A stretch of DNA of 64,000 nucleotides, from contig JAJOZX010001730.1 of the NCBI GenBank assembly GCA_023014485.1, forward strand, positions 72,501-136,500, written 5' to 3'. The DNA comes from Bathynomus jamesi. Lineage: Eukaryota; Arthropoda; Malacostraca; Isopoda; Cirolanidae. Numbering within the stretch: position 1 is the stretch's first letter; every line of letters begins with the position of its first letter. Shown here in pieces: positions 55,555 through 64,000 of this stretch. The notes below the pieces were generated by a model. It worked only from the letters and a program-made list of their open reading frames with translations. It was not told the origin of the DNA and made no database searches. The translations under genes and the position numbers were made by a program.

Positions 55555-55725
55555 CAATATTAACCTGTTAGGTTAATTGAATGCCCGGTTAGGTCAACTG
55601 AAGGCCCGGTTAGGTCAACTGAAGGCCTGGTTAGGTTAATTGAATGCCCAGTTAGGTCAACTGTACACCCTTGATGATTGGTTAGGTTAAGTCGCGATAT
55701 TTTCGTTAGTTTAAATGAAAATGAT
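55555..55725 (+). repeat. GCCCGGTTAGGTCAACTG minisatellite
   Basis: About four units of 22 bp (tgaaggcccggttaggtcaac / tgaatgcccggttaggttaat), then TTGATGATTGGTTAGGTTAAG and ATATTTTCGTTAGTT as at 1600-1650. Its minus strand gives a long open repetitive frame that I do not consider a gene. Between 54975 and 55555 there is a CTA/ACT tract (55060-55080) and AT-rich sequence. Confidence 0.75.
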
Positions 55726-55737
55726 GAGAGCAAACGT

Positions 55738-55905
55738 TTCTGGTTAATTTTGAGGTGTTTTGTACGAAACTGCCATCCGTTTCCTGTGCAAATGCGTAGT
55801 TTTCGAGATGACGATATCTCGAAAACTATGCATTTGCACAGGAAACGGATGGCAGATTCGTGCAAAACGCCTCAAAATTGACCAGAAAAGTTTGTTCTCA
55901 TCATA
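55738..55905. repeat. ~165-bp palindrome around TTCCTGTGCAAATG
   Basis: Left arm aaacgtttctggttaatttt, CCATCCGTTTCCTGTGCAAA, tgcgtagttttcgaga; the right arm is the inverse with few changes; centre tgacgata at about 55816-55824. The TTCCTGTGCAAATG core also occurs in the arms of 6591-7024. Confidence 0.8.
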
Positions 55906-55945
55906 AAAACAGACTGCGTGTAAAAACGAATAATTACCACCATAC

Positions 55946-55948
<3 letters not shown>

Positions 55949-55985
<37 letters not shown>

Positions 55986-55990
55986 AATAA
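55949..55990. repeat. (AAT)n microsatellite
   Basis: AAT units passing into AAAT units. 55990-56340 is AT-rich and empty. Confidence 0.9.
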
Positions 55991-56342
55991 AACCTACTTA
56001 TTACGGAGTTACCGCTCAAGAGAGTTTTCCATGAAAAATATATTTTAATACATATTGAATGTTTCAGAATAATAACCAATTCGTTTAATTAGTATTTCAG
56101 CTTATAAAAGCTAAATATAAAATATAATAAATCAACAAATAAATGCATATTTTTAAAGTAAATAAGTAAATAAACCCATTATTGATGCCTGAAAACCTTA
56201 TTCATCCTTCAAATCGAGCCGGTTGTACATAAATTAGTTACCCTTGATAAAAGAAAATATATTACATCTAAAAAGGATTTTAATATTTGACTTTTAATTT
56301 CTTCATCGAAAATAATTAACTTACAAAGAAAGCGTTTTCAAG

Positions 56343-56985
56343 TTATTATATTTACAAAGGAATAGGAAGAATACCGAACAGCCACAGACCGGTTGTTCTT
56401 CTCTTCTTATCACCATAACTATTTTCTTCTACTACTTCTTTCACCACCTTTCTCTACAAAAAAAAAATTAAAAATGGTGTCAATAATCCAGCAGGGTTGA
56501 AAGCACCTTAAACAGAAAAAAAAAAACTTCTCTTCTTTCTTCCTTTTCTACCTTCCTTCGGGGAGTCAAAAAAAAATGGTGTCAATAATCCAGCAGGGTT
56601 GAAGCACCTTAAACAGAAAAAACAAACTCTACGAGGTTGTCTGTTTAAGAAGGAAGGTTAAAAGATGTAAGAAAATTTAAAGACGAGTGAAAGTCTTAAA
56701 GCAAAACAAAGGAGAGAGATTGAAAGGAAGGAAAGAAATTTAAAGATAAAGTGAAAATTTGAAAGTAAAGAGGAGGGAATCCGAGTGAAAATTCTACGCT
56801 ACTTCTACGCGCTAACAAATGCTTCTAACTTGGGGTTTAAAGCGAGATAAACATCTAGTTTCTTCTTAAATGATTCGATCGAATAACTTTGAACTACGAT
56901 GGCTGGCAATCCATTCTACCAATTAACTATACGATTGAAGAAAAAATGTTAAGTTTCATTAGAATTAAAATGTTTAATGTTGGTG
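56343..56985 (-). mobile_element. CR1-like 3' fragment, copy C
   Basis: Minus strand matches copy A: FFFNRIVN.W.NGLPAIVVQ, SYSIESFKKKLDVYLALNPK, then tgttagcgcgtag and a CT-rich 3' UTR to GGTCTGTGGCTGTTCGGTAT. Within the UTR a segment ggtgtcaataatccagcagg is duplicated (56475 and 56578). Only the last 60 codons of ORF2 remain. The neighbouring 57000-57590 has no recognised feature. Confidence 0.8.
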
Positions 56986-57596
56986 TTTTCACTCTAGTAA
57001 CCTACACTGTAAACGTACAGAAGGTCGATATTGGCCAACTGATTGGTAGTCACGCGACCTCAATGAAAATAAGAAATTTCTTGTGTGAAGATATTCGTAT
57101 ACTCAACATCTGTTGTCACATTTTAAGGTGTCTCCGCGTCTCAACGACGTTCAAATCTCCAACTAAAAAACAACCTTACTTTTGTAGCAATGACGTACGT
57201 TCGAGCTGCAGGACATCTAATCTTTGTCTCCATTCTTCCTCTTTCCTCTTTCACTTGTGAGTGAAGTAAAATTGACGATCACACTTCCTTTTAATCTATT
57301 CTGTGATAATGATTGCGTATTTGGAGGTCCAGTGCCAGTGTCTCCGCGATATAATTATTGAGAACTCAAACAATATTTAATTCGCATAGATCGGATTTTT
57401 TAATCAACTTAATTGGATTCATATTTTAATCTCGCATCAATAAAAAAAAAAAAATTCCCCGAGAGCTTCATTACACTCAGGATAATTTTAGGGTCAGGTA
57501 GATACAATATGTAAATAAGAGTTATATGAAAATGAAGTCATATTGACCTTATTATTTGATGTTGTCATGATTCATTTTAGCTTCACTTTAACTTAA

Positions 57597-57655
57597 CCCT
57601 TTACCGCACTGTGCGTCGAATACGTAACGTTTCAAATACACGCATTAAATGGACA
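57597..57655. mobile_element. half of the 88-bp piggyBac-like MITE
   Basis: TTAA then CCCTTTACCGCACTGTGCGT and cgaatacgtaacgtttcaaa, tacacgcattaa match one side of 16717-16804 in reverse complement. The other terminus is missing. 57660-58030 shows only AT-rich sequence and a stretch rich in GTTACAC words (57925-58025). Confidence 0.7.
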
Positions 57656-58039
57656 TTATTATTTTTTTCAGTGTATGTACCTTGCTACTAAATACAAAAA
57701 CGAAAATAAGTGCCAACATACTCTATAAATCTCTGGATGTGATGTTCTTTTCATTTATTTAATATTGTATACCTTATGTAATGCATTTTTTTTCTGAATA
57801 CAAACCGTGTGTTTGCATTCTTAAATACTGTTTATGCTGTGTATGCTCATTAAATTTCTTATTTACCATTCTGTGAGTTTCATCTTTCCTTCGAAAATAG
57901 TGTTTATTTTAGCTACATATTTGTTACGTAAAAGTTACATGTACAAAAATTACATGAACGACTGACAAAAAGTTTACACGCAAAGTTACACGCAAGTTAC
58001 GTTAGAATTACACAGAACCCGAGGTTACAGTATTTGTTT

Positions 58040-58225
58040 TTTTTTGTTAAGCTGTAGGTCCCCTCCGTCATCTGACTGGCTGTTCGTAGGAAAGCAGGAT
58101 CACGCATTTGACAGCAACAACTTATTTCCGGCAGTTACTCAAAGTGTGTATAAGTGTTTTACATAGACGATCCTCTCATATGGAGCTTATGTCGGGCTAC
58201 GTGCCACCTCGGAATAAACATATAT
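58040..58225 (+). mobile_element. SINE body fragment
   Basis: gttaagctgtaggtcccctc, cgtcatctgactggctg, then cttatttccggcagtt. The first part is shared with 39090-39120 and 47185-47205. No A/B boxes remain. Confidence 0.45.
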
Positions 58226-58462
58226 GTGTATACATACTATATATGTATATATATATTCAATTATTTCACGAAAGTAACACGTGAATAATATTTATGATGA
58301 AAATAACCACGAAGGAAAAAGGAAACACAGAATGGTGCTTCCATTTTTTCCCAGGCTTTTTAGGCATTGCTAATGTACTTAAACTTTTGAATATTAATGT
58401 AATATTTTCATATGACAATATTGTGAAAAATATCATAGTAAAAAATAGCTCCTACCAATAAT

Positions 58463-58687
58463 TCAGGCATTATCTACAAAAGTGGTTGTAAACAATGTGA
58501 TTCCTTTTACATTGGATAGATGGAAAAGGATTTGCACACGCGTGTAAAACAGCATCAATATTCCGTTAGAACGGAAAAGTCGTCCAGTGCCCTTTTCGTC
58601 CATTTGTCAGAGTTATCCCATTGTATTGAGTGGAATAATGCTTCAATTTTGTTTCACTCAAGCAATATTTTAATAGAAATTTCTTGA
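58463..58687 (+). pseudogene. GIY-YIG endonuclease domain of a Penelope-like element
   Basis: Frame: SGIIYKSGCKQCDSFYIG, TAG stop, MEKDLHTRVKQHQYSVRTEK, SSSALFVHLSELSHCIEWNN, ASILFHSSNILIEIS, stop at 58685-58687. GI(I)Y...C..C...YIG, then R..QH and the later H and Asn, fit the GIY-YIG domain that distinguishes Penelope-like elements with endonuclease. The Cys pair before YIG is typical of these elements. One internal stop. Confidence 0.8.
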
Positions 58688-58922
58688 GTCTGCCATTATT
58701 CAACTTACAAATGATTTTAACATTACCCAGGGCCTTTTTTCGCTTGATCCTGTTGTTTTTAATTCGTTCAGAACGAATTTAGACAAGAGGGGCAAAGTGC
58801 TAAAACTCTGGTAGATTTTTCTTATAAATTTGTATGCTCCTCCTACAATTTTTATTTTTCTATTTTATTTTTATTTTTTATTTTTTTTATTTTTTTGTGA
58901 CTTGTTATTTATTTCAGTGTTC

Positions 58923-58944
58923 CTGAGGATGTCATTAGACGAAA
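58923..58944 (+). ncRNA. hammerhead-ribozyme-like core (candidate)
   Basis: CTGAGGA, then T and a 3-bp hairpin GTC-ATTA-GAC, then GAAA. This has the CUGANGA / stem II / GAAA layout with one extra unpaired T. Stem III would start GCGC and is not convincing. It coincides with a recurring Penelope-type end. Confidence 0.35.
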
Positions 58945-58949
58945 GCGCT

Positions 58950-59414
58950 TCAGCACCATTCTGCGTTTCCTTTTTTCTTCGTAGTTATTTTCATCATATA
59001 TATATATAGTCGTCTGTTTACACGGTATGAAAAGCGGGAGATACAACTCGTTAAACATGGTAGCTTGAAGGCTCTATATATATCGACCAAATAAAATCTC
59101 CACCGTCGTATACATGCATTCATGAAGTCATTTAAATAACTCATTCCTCCAGAATAATCGCTGCACGCAATCTTTCTGGATTCTGCAAGATCAACTCGAG
59201 TATACTTTAGTGCCTCGTGCATGAATGCAAAACAAAATTGTTGATACATAAGATAGATACCCTTCGTCTTCCCCGTTTTCGCTTTTCCTCCCCTTTTGGC
59301 ATCGTTATGTTTGGCACTCTGTTTTCGTTCTTTACGGACAATTTTCGTGTCATCCATCACAGAAATAAGCGAGAGATGATTGGCACTCTTTTTTTTTTTT
59401 CTATTGTTTATCAC
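58950..59414 (-). other. unassigned 154-codon open frame
   Basis: Starts MINNRKKKKSANHLSLISVM; Lys/Arg-rich N-terminal 60 residues; no known motif. Its last 20 codons read through the Penelope-like terminus (58950-59000), so at least the 3' part is repeat DNA. An exon or chance frame are both possible. Confidence 0.2.
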
Positions 59415-59559
59415 CCAACATTTATGATGATGCCGCTTAGTATAGAAAGATCCATTTCCGAGCGATCACCTAACGCATTAGACAACTTTCTCTATTTTGG
59501 AAAAGACGCTGTTGTTGCTTCCTGTACGAAAACATTACTATACACGACTAATATATATA

Positions 59560-60873
59560 CAGGGTGTCCCAAAAGTCCCTATCTATTTTGTTGAAATAGG
59601 CTGAATTTCAAGTGAATGTTTTAATGACATGATTGCATGCACCTTTCTAGACAAATACATGCATTAGATTTCTATTTTAATTATTTTTAAATTTTTTATT
59701 AATTTTTTCAGATCCATATCATTGGTGATGGATGTGCATGAACGCGTTTGATAGTAACATGTCGCATCAGAGGAATGAAATGTTGTGAAATTAGAGACCG
59801 ATTCTCAAGAAGGTTTCATAAGCCTGGACCGACAGATAAAGCAATTCGTGAATTGGTGAACAAATTCAAAGGACTGGATCTGTGCATGATGAAAGTGGAC
59901 GCCCAAGAACAGTACAACAAAACATTGAATCTGTTCGCATAATGTTCGAAGACGATCAAAGAATGTCATTCGCCAAGTATCCCACAGATTGACCATACCC
60001 AATACAACTGTCGCAGAATCTTGCATTCGACGCTGAAGAAGAAGTGTTATCACATTCAGCTGTTACACAGCTTACACGAGGAAGATTTTCCAAAAAGGCA
60101 GCAAAGTGTGCGGAACTGGTCGAACAATCCAAAATAACAATTAATGGATCACATTTTTTAGCGATGAGCGGACTTTCACACCTGTGGTAAAATCAATCGA
60201 CATAATTGTCGCATCTGTGCTAATGAAAAGCCAACTGAGTTCACTGAATGGGAAAGAAACCCACCTAAAGTCAACGTGTGGCTTGGAATGACGAAGTCTA
60301 AGATTTACGGGCCTTTTTCTTTGCAGAGGCTACAGTGACAGGGCCTGTTTACTTTGATATGCTTCAAAATTTTCTAGAACCTCAACTTCTTGAAGATGGT
60401 ATTCTCGACAATGTAGTCTTTCAGCAGGATGGGGCACCATGTCATTATGCCAGAATTGTTCAGACATACCTAAACGAGCTTTTTCCAGACTGTTGGATTG
60501 GACGTTGGGGAAATAGGCCCTGGGCAGCGCGATCTCCGGATTTGACCCCATTGGATTTCTTTGCTTGGGGTTTCATTAAATCAGAGGTCTATCGCAGAAA
60601 TATTCGAGATTTACCAGATCTGCGAGATCGCATTAGGCAAGCAGTTGAGAAAATAACCCCTGAAATGCTCGGAAATGTGTTCCGCAACGCAGCTGACCGC
60701 TTTGAGATTTGCAGAGATACAGATGGAGCACATGTGAAAACTACTAATTAAAGATTTTGATAGTGTAATACTTGTAATTTCTATAGAAATACATCTGTAT
60801 TCAGGTCAGTGTGACATTTATTTGAAATTCAGCCTATTTCAACAAAATAGATAGGGAATTTTGGGACACCCTG
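59560..60873 (+). mobile_element. mariner-like element, full length
   Basis: Inverted ends of about 55 bp, CAGGGTGTCCCAAAAGTCCC and onward (tatctattttgttgaaatag), are flanked by TA. At 1314 bp it is the full size of a mariner. Confidence 0.9.
59728..60751 (+). pseudogene. mariner-like transposase, frameshifted
   Basis: MDVHERV at 59728, then CRIRGMKCCEIRDRFSRRFH (helix-turn-helix), FSDERTF near 60160 (first catalytic Asp), VNVWLGM-like near 60280, VVFQQDGAPCHYARIVQTYL (second Asp, about 60430), WAARSPDLTPLDFFAWGFI (third Asp, about 60545), C-terminal DLPDLRDRIRQAVEKITPEM and DTDGAHVKTTN. I count 41 residues between the second and third catalytic Asp, more than the 34 of canonical mariners. 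The last 138 codons (60335-60751) are open; the first two thirds have several shifts and a TAA near 59940. Confidence 0.85.
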
Positions 60874-60875
60874 TG

Positions 60876-60910
<35 letters not shown>

Positions 60911-60923
60911 GTATGTATGGTGT

Positions 60924-60959
<36 letters not shown>

Positions 60960-60960
60960 T
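60876..60960. repeat. (TA)n(TATG)n(GT)n microsatellite
   Basis: TA, GTAT and GT tracts directly after the mariner element. 60965-61395 is AT-rich without a feature. Confidence 0.9.
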
Positions 60961-61396
60961 ATGTATGTGTTGAAAATAAAAGTGTTATTTTCATTTTCAG
61001 TGCACATACGGACTCTAGAATCGTAAAGTTCTATATTTGAATCAATATGACGTAATTAATCCATATATTGTTTTGGCCTGAATTATTATTATTAAACATG
61101 AAGCATATACTGGTTCTCAATCAGTCCCTTTTTCCTGTAGTGAATTCAAAATCGTAACATAATTCCGAACCAGACACTGAAAACTTATTACAAGTTATCC
61201 AGAATTCCAAATGATCCGTAAATATTTTATTTACCATTTCTGTCAGTATCTCATTTTTTTTAGTGTAAAGTAAAATCTCGAATCTCTCTCAAACTCTTTC
61301 TCATCCACTCTCTCCTAAAGTTTATAAAATTCCGAGACAGAATGCAAATATTTATCTCTTTCTAAATAATTTGCATAAACATAATTCTCTAGTTTT

Positions 61397-61515
61397 ATTT
61401 TAAAATCTAAATTTTTCTCATTTCAAAATCTAAATTTTTCTCACTTCAAAATCTAAATTGTCCTCATTTCAAAATCTAAATTTTTCTCATTTCAAAATCT
61501 AAATTTTTCTCATAT
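61397..61515 (+). repeat. tandem repeat, ~24-bp units
   Basis: Five copies of caaaatctaaatttttctcat with minor changes (cactt, gtcctc). Not coding. Confidence 0.85.
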
Positions 61516-61519
61516 GCCA

Positions 61520-63120
61520 TTATTTTAGTGAAATTGAACAATTTTAGTACTTAAAATAACAAAAGAAAAAAATGTATACCAAAATTCAATGCAAAACCCA
61601 CAGAATTTAATGACATCAGCTATTGAATAGAATCAATAATATAGATTTCCTTTCTTTATTAAGATAACAAAAAATTTATATCGTATGACTTTTTTGTTTA
61701 ATCTGATTTCACTTACATTGAGTTTTTTTTGTCTCCGGAATGCTTCGTCTTTCACGTCTGCTCGCTTTATATTTTAAATATTGTAGTTGACCTTTCTCAG
61801 TAATTGCGTAGTCGTTTTTCGTACCATTCTAGTGTATCCGACTTCCCTTAGTAGTCGTGTAGTCGTTTCTCTATTGTAGTCTATAACGTCAGCAGTCGCG
61901 TGATTCTCCGGGTGTAGTCGTCTTTTCTCATGGTTTGTCGTCGTCTTCTTGTATTCTTACTTCATTTGTCGTCCTTCTTGGAGTTCCCTCTTTAAGAAAT
62001 TGTGTCTCTTCGGCAAATCTCCTCATCGACGAATGCCTCTTTTTCGGCGGAATTCTTCGCTTCTTCTAATCTTCTAACATAATCAACGTAACCCCCAAAA
62101 CCTCTTCCCCCCAAAAACAGAATAAGATGAAATATCAGAAAGGAACAAAGATAAGGAAAAGCAACAACCACTTTGCTGACACCATTGTTCAAAATAAAAA
62201 TAAATTTGTTTGTTTTCTTGTTCGTTGATGTATATATAACGTAATGTTCAGGATTTTCGGGTCGGGGGTTCATCTCCAACTCGGAGCTAATCGTCGATTG
62301 TTCCCTTCATACAAAAGTACAACTCTTAATTAAATATTCGTAAAGGGGATAAAGAGGCGGAGGCTCGGATGATTATAAAAGTTTTATTTCTAAGAAGCAA
62401 TTTAATAAGAAACTAGGTTTAGTTTTCCAATTAAACATAACAAACAATTTAGATCGAACCCTATTCCCTAATCCCGAAGCTCGATACGTTTTTATAGTCT
62501 CACTCAAAAAGTTTGTTAGTTTCGGGGACTTCTTGTCTCGACCTTTCTCTGCCTTGAGCGTTAGTTCTCAACCGTTATATAGCCACAAATCATAAAAGGG
62601 GGGAAGGGGGTACTCGAAAAGGGGGAGGGATTATTAACTTTGAATAACTTATATGGACAATCTTTTTCTGGCGAAATACATATTAATAATCACCGTGTAA
62701 CACAAAATTTGTCCATGAGTTAAAACTATTATTTTCTGATTTTTTAGGGCATAAATAAGTAAAAATGAGCAGGCACCAAGTTCAGACTTCGGTTCTGAGT
62801 TCATGAGATCGATTTATTGATTTTTTGCCATTTTTGCTTATTAATTTAAGGGTTTTTCACACTATCTGCTTTTAAATCAAATGAATCCTGTTAAGTATAA
62901 TTTTAATTGATGTTAACACGATTATTATGATAAATCAATGATGAAAAATGAAGTTCTCCAGGCCCCGTCTTTAGAAATGAAAATAAAAAGAAGGAAACGA
63001 GTAGGGAATAATTATGTATTATAATATGTTAATACACAGACAGTGATACAGTGCAGTGATGCAGAGCGTTGATAAAGAGTATTGCTACGGAGAATTGATA
63101 CAGAATTGATACAAAAATTC
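61520..63120. other. unassigned region
   Basis: Contains gtagtcg words scattered 61790-61920 (tgcgtagtcgttttt, gtgtagtcgtttct, gggtgtagtcgtc). A 95-codon minus frame (61992-62279) has no known motif. No transposon end or RNA gene recognised. Confidence 0.4.
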
Positions 63121-63136
63121 TAGCGTTATAGTTTAA

Positions 63137-64000
63137 TCAAAAAGAAGTTTGTCTACGAGATTGGCGATTGTATTTCAGTTCACTCTCACGCAAAAGGTTC
63201 CAGATATAGTCCCCCATCATACTTTCATTGTACTGTCCCTTGTAGCGTTCCTCGAAAGAGCTGACATCCTGGTGAAATCTTTCACCTTGTTCTTCTGAGT
63301 AGTCTCCCATGTTTTCTTTGAACTCATCAAGGTGAGCGTGTAGTACGTGCAGTTTCAGCGACATCCGGCAGCCCATGCTCCGGTACATGTCCACAAGTTC
63401 GTCAACGATTTCCCTGTAGTTCTCTGCCTTGTGGTTTCCGAGGAAACCTTTGACTAGAGAAACGAAGCTTGTCCAAGCTGCCCGCTCAACCTCAGACAGC
63501 TTCTCAGGAAAGCTGTCGGAGTCAATAAGTCGCTTCACCTGAGGGCCCACAAATACTCCTGCTTTGATCTTCGCCTCCACAACTTCGGGAACAGCTCCTG
63601 GATGTGCTTCAAGGCCTCACCCTCTGGATCCAGCTGTTTAACAACTGCTTAATGATGCCCAATTTGATGTGCAGGGGTGGCATCAGCACTTTCGTTGGCT
63701 CCACCAGCGGCTCTTGCTTCACGTTATGGGCCCCAACCTCATAGCCGGTCCTGAGGGGCCAGTTCCTCTTCTCGTAGTGAAGGGCTGTATTTCGGCTATC
63801 CCAGAAGCACAGATAGCAAGGGAACTTGGTGAAGCCTCCCTGAAGCCCCATCAAGAAGGCCACCATCTTGAAATCGCCAATGACCTCCCAGCTGAATTGG
63901 TCGTACTTCAGTGCACTCAGCAGGATTTTGACGTTCTGGTACTCTTCTTTCATGTGCACTGAATGAGCCAGAGGAATCGAGGGCCACTGATTTGTGTTGT
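63137..64000 (-). pseudogene. repetitive transposon-associated protein (GERFHQD family), 3' part
   Basis: Minus strand from beyond the right edge: WPSIPLAHSVHMKEEYQNVK, ILLSALKY, VIGDFKMVAFLMGLQGGFTK, FPCYLCFWDSR, PPLHIKLGIIKQL, (shift) LDPEGEALKHIQELFP, (shift) KIKAGVFVGPQVKRLID, FLGNHKAENYREIVDELVDM, MSLKLHVLHAHLDEFKENMG, EEQGERFHQDVSSFEERYKG and stop near 63137. I recognise this as a protein found in many copies in arthropod and other invertebrate genomes, usually unnamed. GDFK and the C-x2-C could be parts of an RNase-H-like or zinc-binding core, but no function is established to me. Two frameshifts near 63640 and 63590. The N-terminal part lies outside the window. Confidence 0.6.

Larger units (their letters stand above)
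58258..58999 (+). mobile_element. Penelope-like retroelement fossil
   Basis: Bounded by inverted ends tgatgaaaataaccacgaag...cacagaatggtgct and agcaccattctgcg...ggttattttcatcata, as in 25605-25795. It contains a GIY-YIG endonuclease remnant (58463-58687) and a hammerhead-like motif near its 3' end (58923-58944). Reverse transcriptase absent. Confidence 0.7.

Noticed and set aside
55560..55865. Protein with repeated VDLTG.S/INLTG units on the minus strand
   Set aside because: It translates the GCCCGGTTAGGT minisatellite and a palindrome; no independent coding evidence.
56889..57260. 123-codon plus-strand frame
   Set aside because: Its start overlaps the minus-strand CR1 3' fragment and the rest has no recognisable motif.

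Overview
This is eukaryotic, almost certainly arthropod, nuclear DNA, and a decapod crustacean is my best guess. The reasons are very dense long (TA)n, (GT)n and (CT)n microsatellites, many dispersed TTAGG-type motifs (the usual arthropod telomere unit), CR1/L2-type non-LTR retrotransposons, a Penelope-like element with a GIY-YIG domain, and many Tc1/mariner, hAT, Merlin-like and Polinton-like DNA transposons. The species cannot be fixed from the sequence. I find no host gene, rRNA gene or convincing functional tRNA. Every protein-like stretch I recognise belongs to a mobile element, and nearly all carry stops or frameshifts.

Layout. 0-11 kb: mariner fragments, a foldback element between (TA)n tracts, a head-to-head tRNA-derived SINE pair, a Merlin/ISXO2-like transposase tail, Penelope-like termini and a 0.93-kb hAT element with an 8-bp target duplication. 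11.8-13.6 kb: a 1.76-kb hAT-type element with a perfect 8-bp duplication, holding remains of a repetitive protein family. 16.6-20.4 kb: a CR1-like retrotransposon broken by three smaller transposons whose target sites can be read exactly (TTAA, TA and 8 bp). 21.4-24.6 kb: an element with about 430-bp inverted ends and a long broken gene with a cysteine-rich tail. 27.4-32.1 kb: a nearly intact Tc1 element, a DD37E element and a palindromic mariner-like element.

32.9-39 kb: an LTR-like segment, then the best preserved retrotransposon here, a CR1-like element whose ORF1 carries an SGNH-esterase domain and whose ORF2 carries AP-endonuclease and reverse transcriptase. 39.3-47.5 kb: a Polinton/Maverick-like element with long inverted terminal repeats, each loaded with later insertions, around a protein-primed family-B DNA polymerase and unrecognised open frames. 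47.5-64 kb: minisatellites, a reverse-transcriptase fossil split by a Tc1 element, a second Merlin-like element, a CR1 3' fragment, a Penelope-like fossil, a mariner copy with about 55-bp inverted ends, and a repetitive transposon-associated protein running off the right edge.

The window is best read as a layered transposon landscape. (TA)n tracts and older retrotransposons served as landing sites for later DNA transposons, and target duplications give relative ages at several places. Interesting points are the Polinton-like element with its unrecognised frames, two orphan protein families tied to specific inverted termini, the palindromic mariner derivative, TTAGG-rich centres shared by unrelated foldback elements, and hammerhead-ribozyme-like motifs in two Penelope-type ends.
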